Shown: one piece after another, positions 6,807 to 9,332 of the stretch
How positions within the stretch are numbered: position 1 is the first letter of the stretch
Layout of the letters: each line of letters opens with the position of its first letter
Assembly (NCBI GenBank): GCA_030650265.1
Contig: JAUSEJ010000834.1
Location: 1 to 9,332 of the forward strand
Reading direction: 5' to 3'
Length of the DNA stretch: 9,332 bases
DNA from: Dehalococcoidia bacterium
GTDB taxonomy: Bacteria; Chloroflexota; Dehalococcoidia; JACPQF01
The notes under the pieces: model-generated
The model's database searches: none
The model's input: only the letters and a program-made list of their open reading frames with translations
Told to the model about the DNA's origin: nothing
Made by a program: the position numbers and the translations under genes

Positions 6807-7307
6807 ATGCCTAAGTACGCTGGCGAGTTCACAGTTCCCCGCAGTCCAGTGGACGCGTTTGACTTCTTCCTGGACCCCCAAAGCCTGGTCAAGTGCGTCC
6901 CTGGCGTTAAGCAATACGAAGTCAAGGACAGCGACCATTACAGCGCGACGCTACAAGTCGGTGTGAGCCGCATACAGGCCTCTTTGACTATGAACTTTGA
7001 GATCGTGGAGAAGAACAGAGAGGCCGGTCGTATCAGCGTCCGCGGCCATGGCGCCATGCTCGGCAGCGCCGTGCAGGTGGAGGGGAATCTCATCCTCGTC
7101 GAGGCGCCCGATGATGGCACTCTAGTGAAGTGGGCCGGGGAAGCCAGGCTGGGAGCACGTCTTCTTGGCGTTATCGGCGCCTTCTTTGAACCCTTGGTGA
7201 ACGACAACATCCAGTCTTTTGTAGGAGCAGTGGAAGAGGCAATGAGCGTTCTTCCAGCCACCGACTCCACGCTCGGCACAGATTTTAGTAGGGAGAAAAC
7301 CAATTGA
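6807..7307 (+). CDS. CoxG-like SRPBCC-superfamily protein
   Basis: The 166-residue protein matches the carbon monoxide dehydrogenase subunit G (CoxG) family within the START/SRPBCC fold, a helix-grip fold with a hydrophobic cavity. Evidence is the opening GEFTVPRSPVDAFDFF, the DPQSLVKCVPGV motif (23-34), a middle strand pair with GRISVRGHGAMLGSAV, the VKWAGEARLG strand (107-116) and a long C-terminal helix (about 118-147) ending in a polar tail. Length is usual (about 150-200). CoxG proteins in CO-oxidising bacteria help attach the molybdenum CO dehydrogenase to the membrane, but many members occur without it; no coxMSL genes are visible here. ATG 6807 lies six bases after AAGGGGAG (6793-6800), itself overlapping the preceding TAA. 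Its TGA stop overlaps the TTG start of the next gene, so it is probably translated together with the radical SAM protein and may bind a lipid-like substrate or product for it (inference). Confidence 0.85.
   Translation: MPKYAGEFTVPRSPVDAFDFFLDPQSLVKCVPGVKQYEVKDSDHYSATLQVGVSRIQASLTMNFEIVEKNREAGRISVRGHGAMLGSAVQVEGNLILVEAPDDGTLVKWAGEARLGARLLGVIGAFFEPLVNDNIQSFVGAVEEAMSVLPATDSTLGTDFSREKTN
7290..7295 (+). promoter_or_regulatory. Ribosome binding site for an overlapping TTG start
   Basis: AGGGAG lies inside the end of the CoxG-like gene, eight bases before TTG 7304. The start codon and the TGA stop of the upstream gene share bases (TTGA), a typical stop-start coupling arrangement. The paralogous protein downstream begins MTRVDELQ, matching NRIDELQ here, so the start is well supported. 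Confidence 0.75.
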
Positions 7308-8680
7308 ACAGGATCGATGAACTGCAACAGAAGTACCCGATGTTTCCCCGGCAGTACCTCGTTAAATGGGAAGTTTTGAATCACGGCATCAAGGATTCCG
7401 CAGACCTCGACAAGACCTGCGAATGGAGTCGGGGCGGTTCCTACCAAAGCCGCGACATCGACGTCACCCTGAAAGGCATTGCGGAGAAAAGGCCGGACAC
7501 CATCAGACCGGGCTATGTCCTGAAAACAAGGCCCTTGTATATGAAGAGAGGTATTGCCGCCAGAGTCCAAAGAGACTCCACCAGCCCTTATGAGGTCAGG
7601 GAGGGGAGTGAGGGCAAATTCGCTCTTTACACAGGGGAAGAGAAGATCGAAGACGTCTACTTCCCCGCCCCAAGGGAATGGGGCGACGACCTCATCACCA
7701 GCAAGGGGCTGCCAGCATCCACCCTCGTCACCGTGCAGGGGCGCTGCTTTTCCATTCAGCCTATCCGCTTCTGCGAGTTCTTCACCCGGGGAGAGCAGTG
7801 TAAATTCTGCAATTATAACTCGACCTACGATGACGCTCGCGCCATTGGCGCCAACGCCCCTGTCACGATCAACCTTGAGGATACGGTCGAAGCCTATAAG
7901 ATGATTAGCTCGCAGGTCAGGCTCATCGAGGGCCGCTGGCAGAGTGGCGCTCTTAGGAATAGCGAGCAGGAGGCGGCAGCACACCTTACCTTCGTGGAGA
8001 AGATCGCCAGCGCCACATCCTATGTTCCAAACACGACGATGAGTACTTCACCACCGGATCGGAAGGGGCTGCAGAGGCTGCACGATGCCGGACTCACTTG
8101 TATTCACTTCAACGCCGAGGTCTGGGGAGCCGAACTGTTCGCCGAAGTGTGCCCCGGCAAGGAAAAATATAGGGGATTCGAGCGCTATAAAGATGCTTAT
8201 CAGGAAGCGGTAGACATCTACGGAGTGGGCAACGTGGCCTGCAATTTCGTCGCCGGTGTGAGTCTCATGCCGGAGAATGGCCACAAGACCTGGCAGGAAT
8301 CCCGGGATGCCTTAATTGAAGGCTTCCGTTGGCTCACCAAGAACGGCGCTTTCCCTCGCTTCCACGGCATACGTTTGGGGGCGGGATCGGTATACGGGGA
8401 CGACAAAGCGAGCCGGCTCAAGGCGCCGCCCACAGAATACTTTCTGGACCTATGCCAGGCCCATCATAACATTATGATGGAGTATGGCTACTACGAGAAA
8501 CTTAACAAGCTGATGTTCTGTCCGCTGGATTGCCCTCCCACCTCCTGCTGTGGAGAATTGGGAGCCCTGACCCTGGCTGGAGATCTCGGAAAATGGGCCG
8601 CGGAGGCAGGCTTTCCGGAGGAGGCAAATTGGCTGGCTAAGTTCATCGCCTCAATTCAAACAACAGCGGAGGCCCAATAG
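7304..8680 (+). CDS. Radical SAM protein with C-x8-C-x2-C cluster motif (full-length copy)
   Basis: The 458-residue protein has an N-terminal region (1-150) with no family I can name, then FCEFFTRGEQCKFCNY, where C157, C166 and C169 form a C-x8-C-x2-C set. The C-K-F-C ending, with an aromatic residue before the last Cys, matches the radical SAM C-x3-C-x-aromatic-C motif except for the longer first spacer; variant spacings occur in this superfamily. A barrel-like region follows, with TFVEKIASATSY, DAGLTCIHFNAEVW (261-274), VACNFVAGVSLMPENG (311-326) and GIRLGAGSVYG (355-365), resembling the later beta strands of radical SAM barrels. The C-terminus has C406, C410, C415 and C416, possibly a second metal site. 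Such enzymes reduce S-adenosylmethionine with a [4Fe-4S] cluster to start radical chemistry; the substrate here is unknown. The TTG start overlaps the CoxG-like stop, and a shorter paralogue follows 21 bases later. Confidence 0.85.
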   Translation: MNRIDELQQKYPMFPRQYLVKWEVLNHGIKDSADLDKTCEWSRGGSYQSRDIDVTLKGIAEKRPDTIRPGYVLKTRPLYMKRGIAARVQRDSTSPYEVREGSEGKFALYTGEEKIEDVYFPAPREWGDDLITSKGLPASTLVTVQGRCFSIQPIRFCEFFTRGEQCKFCNYNSTYDDARAIGANAPVTINLEDTVEAYKMISSQVRLIEGRWQSGALRNSEQEAAAHLTFVEKIASATSYVPNTTMSTSPPDRKGLQRLHDAGLTCIHFNAEVWGAELFAEVCPGKEKYRGFERYKDAYQEAVDIYGVGNVACNFVAGVSLMPENGHKTWQESRDALIEGFRWLTKNGAFPRFHGIRLGAGSVYGDDKASRLKAPPTEYFLDLCQAHHNIMMEYGYYEKLNKLMFCPLDCPPTSCCGELGALTLAGDLGKWAAEAGFPEEANWLAKFIASIQTTAEAQ

Positions 8681-8701
8681 CGCTGAAGGAGGCAGGCTGA
8701 G

Positions 8702-9319
8702 ATGACCCGAGTCGATGAACTGCAGACGGCCTATCCAGGGGTGCCGCGAGAGATAATCATCAAGTTCGAGACCCTGACCAAAGGAATCAACGATTCACCG
8801 GCACTGGACGAGGTGGGACAGTGGTCGCGGTCGGGCGGACTCGGGACCTATCAAAGCTACGATCGTGGCATTACTCTTATAGAACTGGCAGAAAAGAAGC
8901 CGGGGACGATGAAACCGGGCTATGTCAAACGTCTGGGCTCGTTCCACATGAGGAACGGCATGGGCGTGAGAATCGACCGGGACTTCTCGAGCCCGTACCG
9001 GATCGGGAAGTTGGAGTCAGGCCAATTTGCCCTTTTTGAGGGCGATGACAAGGTCGAGAACATCTACTTTCCCCACAAGCCCTGGCCATTCACGGAAGAA
9101 AATGAACCTTTAACCAGCAAGGGCCCGCCGATAACTAGCCTGCTCAATCTAAGATCGCCTAACTGCTTTATGATATCCCCTGTTCGCCATTGCGAGTATT
9201 TCACCACCGGGGAAGAGTGTAAGTTCTGCAACTACAATGCAACGCAGGAAGATGCCCGCTCAGTGAAAACTACCTTGCCAATTCACCTGACTCCTCATCG
9301 CTGCCTTACCTTTGCATAG
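8702..9319 (+). CDS. Second radical SAM-type protein, apparently truncated after the cluster motif
   Basis: The 205-residue product is a paralogue of the protein before it: both begin with DELQ..YP..PR, share WSR, TYQS/SYQS, AEK.P.T..PGYV, SPY, FAL and TSKG.P, and both contain C-x8-C-x2-C (here C164, C173, C176 in HCEYFTTGEECKFCNYNAT). By eye roughly 40-50% of the first 180 positions are identical. Similarity fades after EDARS, and the frame ends at TAG 9317-9319, so the barrel and C-terminal Cys cluster of the first copy are missing. Neither of the other two frames after 9255 resembles the missing part, so a simple one-base frameshift is not evident. It may be a degenerate copy, a stand-alone cluster-binding module, or half of a protein completed by the next gene. 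ATG 8702 follows AAGGAGG (8686-8692) with nine bases between, so expression looks intact. Confidence 0.75.
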   Translation: MTRVDELQTAYPGVPREIIIKFETLTKGINDSPALDEVGQWSRSGGLGTYQSYDRGITLIELAEKKPGTMKPGYVKRLGSFHMRNGMGVRIDRDFSSPYRIGKLESGQFALFEGDDKVENIYFPHKPWPFTEENEPLTSKGPPITSLLNLRSPNCFMISPVRHCEYFTTGEECKFCNYNATQEDARSVKTTLPIHLTPHRCLTFA

Positions 9320-9324
9320 GAGGT
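9318..9324 (+). promoter_or_regulatory. Shine-Dalgarno of a gene starting at the window edge
   Basis: AGGAGGT is a perfect ribosome binding site and overlaps the TAG stop (9317-9319) of the truncated radical SAM gene. Six bases later the window ends in AT (9331-9332). If the next base is G, an ATG start sits at ideal spacing, so a further co-translated gene is likely. This also argues that the TAG is a genuine, used gene end. Confidence 0.6.
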
Positions 9325-9332
9325 CCCGCAAT

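Noticed and set aside
6938..7984. 348-residue antisense ORF
   Set aside because: It lies opposite the CoxG-like and radical SAM genes, whose products show clear family motifs; it looks like a long shadow ORF of GC-rich DNA.
9317..9319. TAG read through as pyrrolysine or as a suppressed stop in the short radical SAM gene
   Set aside because: The codons after it (GAG GTC CCG CAA) do not resemble the paralogue, and the site is overlapped by a perfect ribosome binding sequence; TAG also ends five other genes here.
9255..9332. One-base frameshift explaining the short radical SAM copy
   Set aside because: The two alternative frames give sequences (one stops at once, the other reads PDSSSLPYLCIGGP) that do not match the corresponding part of the full-length copy.
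1..9332. tRNA, rRNA, CRISPR arrays, insertion sequences, intrinsic terminators
   Set aside because: Almost all of the window is protein-coding on one strand; I saw no spaced direct repeats, inverted-repeat ends, transposase motifs or T-tract hairpins.

Overview
The window comes from a bacterial chromosome of moderately high GC. All nine genes are on the + strand with gaps of 0-56 bases, so it reads as one long operon or two abutting ones. Starts are mixed (ATG, GTG, TTG), most behind clear Shine-Dalgarno sequences. The gene types (class III CoA-transferase, a lone peptide-type solute-binding protein, a mandelate-racemase-like enzyme, a TPP enzyme, a CoxG-like protein, radical SAM proteins) and a selenoprotein would suit an anaerobic or sediment-type Chloroflexota (Dehalococcoidia-like) or Desulfobacterota lineage. 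That placement is inference from gene content only; there is no rRNA or marker gene here.

Layout. 3-236: C-terminal end of a CaiB/BaiF CoA-transferase. 243-527: unrecognised 94-residue protein. 530-2287: one 585-residue UGSC-family selenoprotein that a standard gene caller would split in two, because an in-frame TGA at 866-868 falls on the U of the V-U-G-S-C motif. A bacterial SECIS-like hairpin follows the TGA. 2344-3993: exported ABC-transporter solute-binding protein (SBP_bac_5 type). 4008-5102: enolase-superfamily (mandelate racemase/muconate lactonizing type) enzyme. 5115-6794: ThDP-dependent enzyme of the acetolactate synthase/benzoylformate decarboxylase type. 6807-7307: CoxG-like SRPBCC protein, overlapping by 4 bases the next gene, 7304-8680, a radical SAM protein with an unusual C-x8-C-x2-C cluster motif. 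8702-9319: a tandem paralogue of it that stops just after the cluster motif. A perfect Shine-Dalgarno overlaps its stop codon, with 'AT' 6 bases on at the very end of the window, so another gene probably starts at 9331.

How they may work together (inference): the binding protein would capture a small organic substrate. The enolase-superfamily enzyme would abstract an alpha proton from a carboxylate (dehydration or epimerisation), the ThDP enzyme would cleave or decarboxylate a 2-oxo acid, and the CoA-transferase would activate an acid. The selenoprotein, with a Sec-Gly-Ser-Cys redox motif, and the radical SAM/CoxG-like group have no assigned role. The most notable items are the unsplit UGSC selenoprotein with its SECIS-like hairpin and the paired radical SAM proteins, one apparently truncated.
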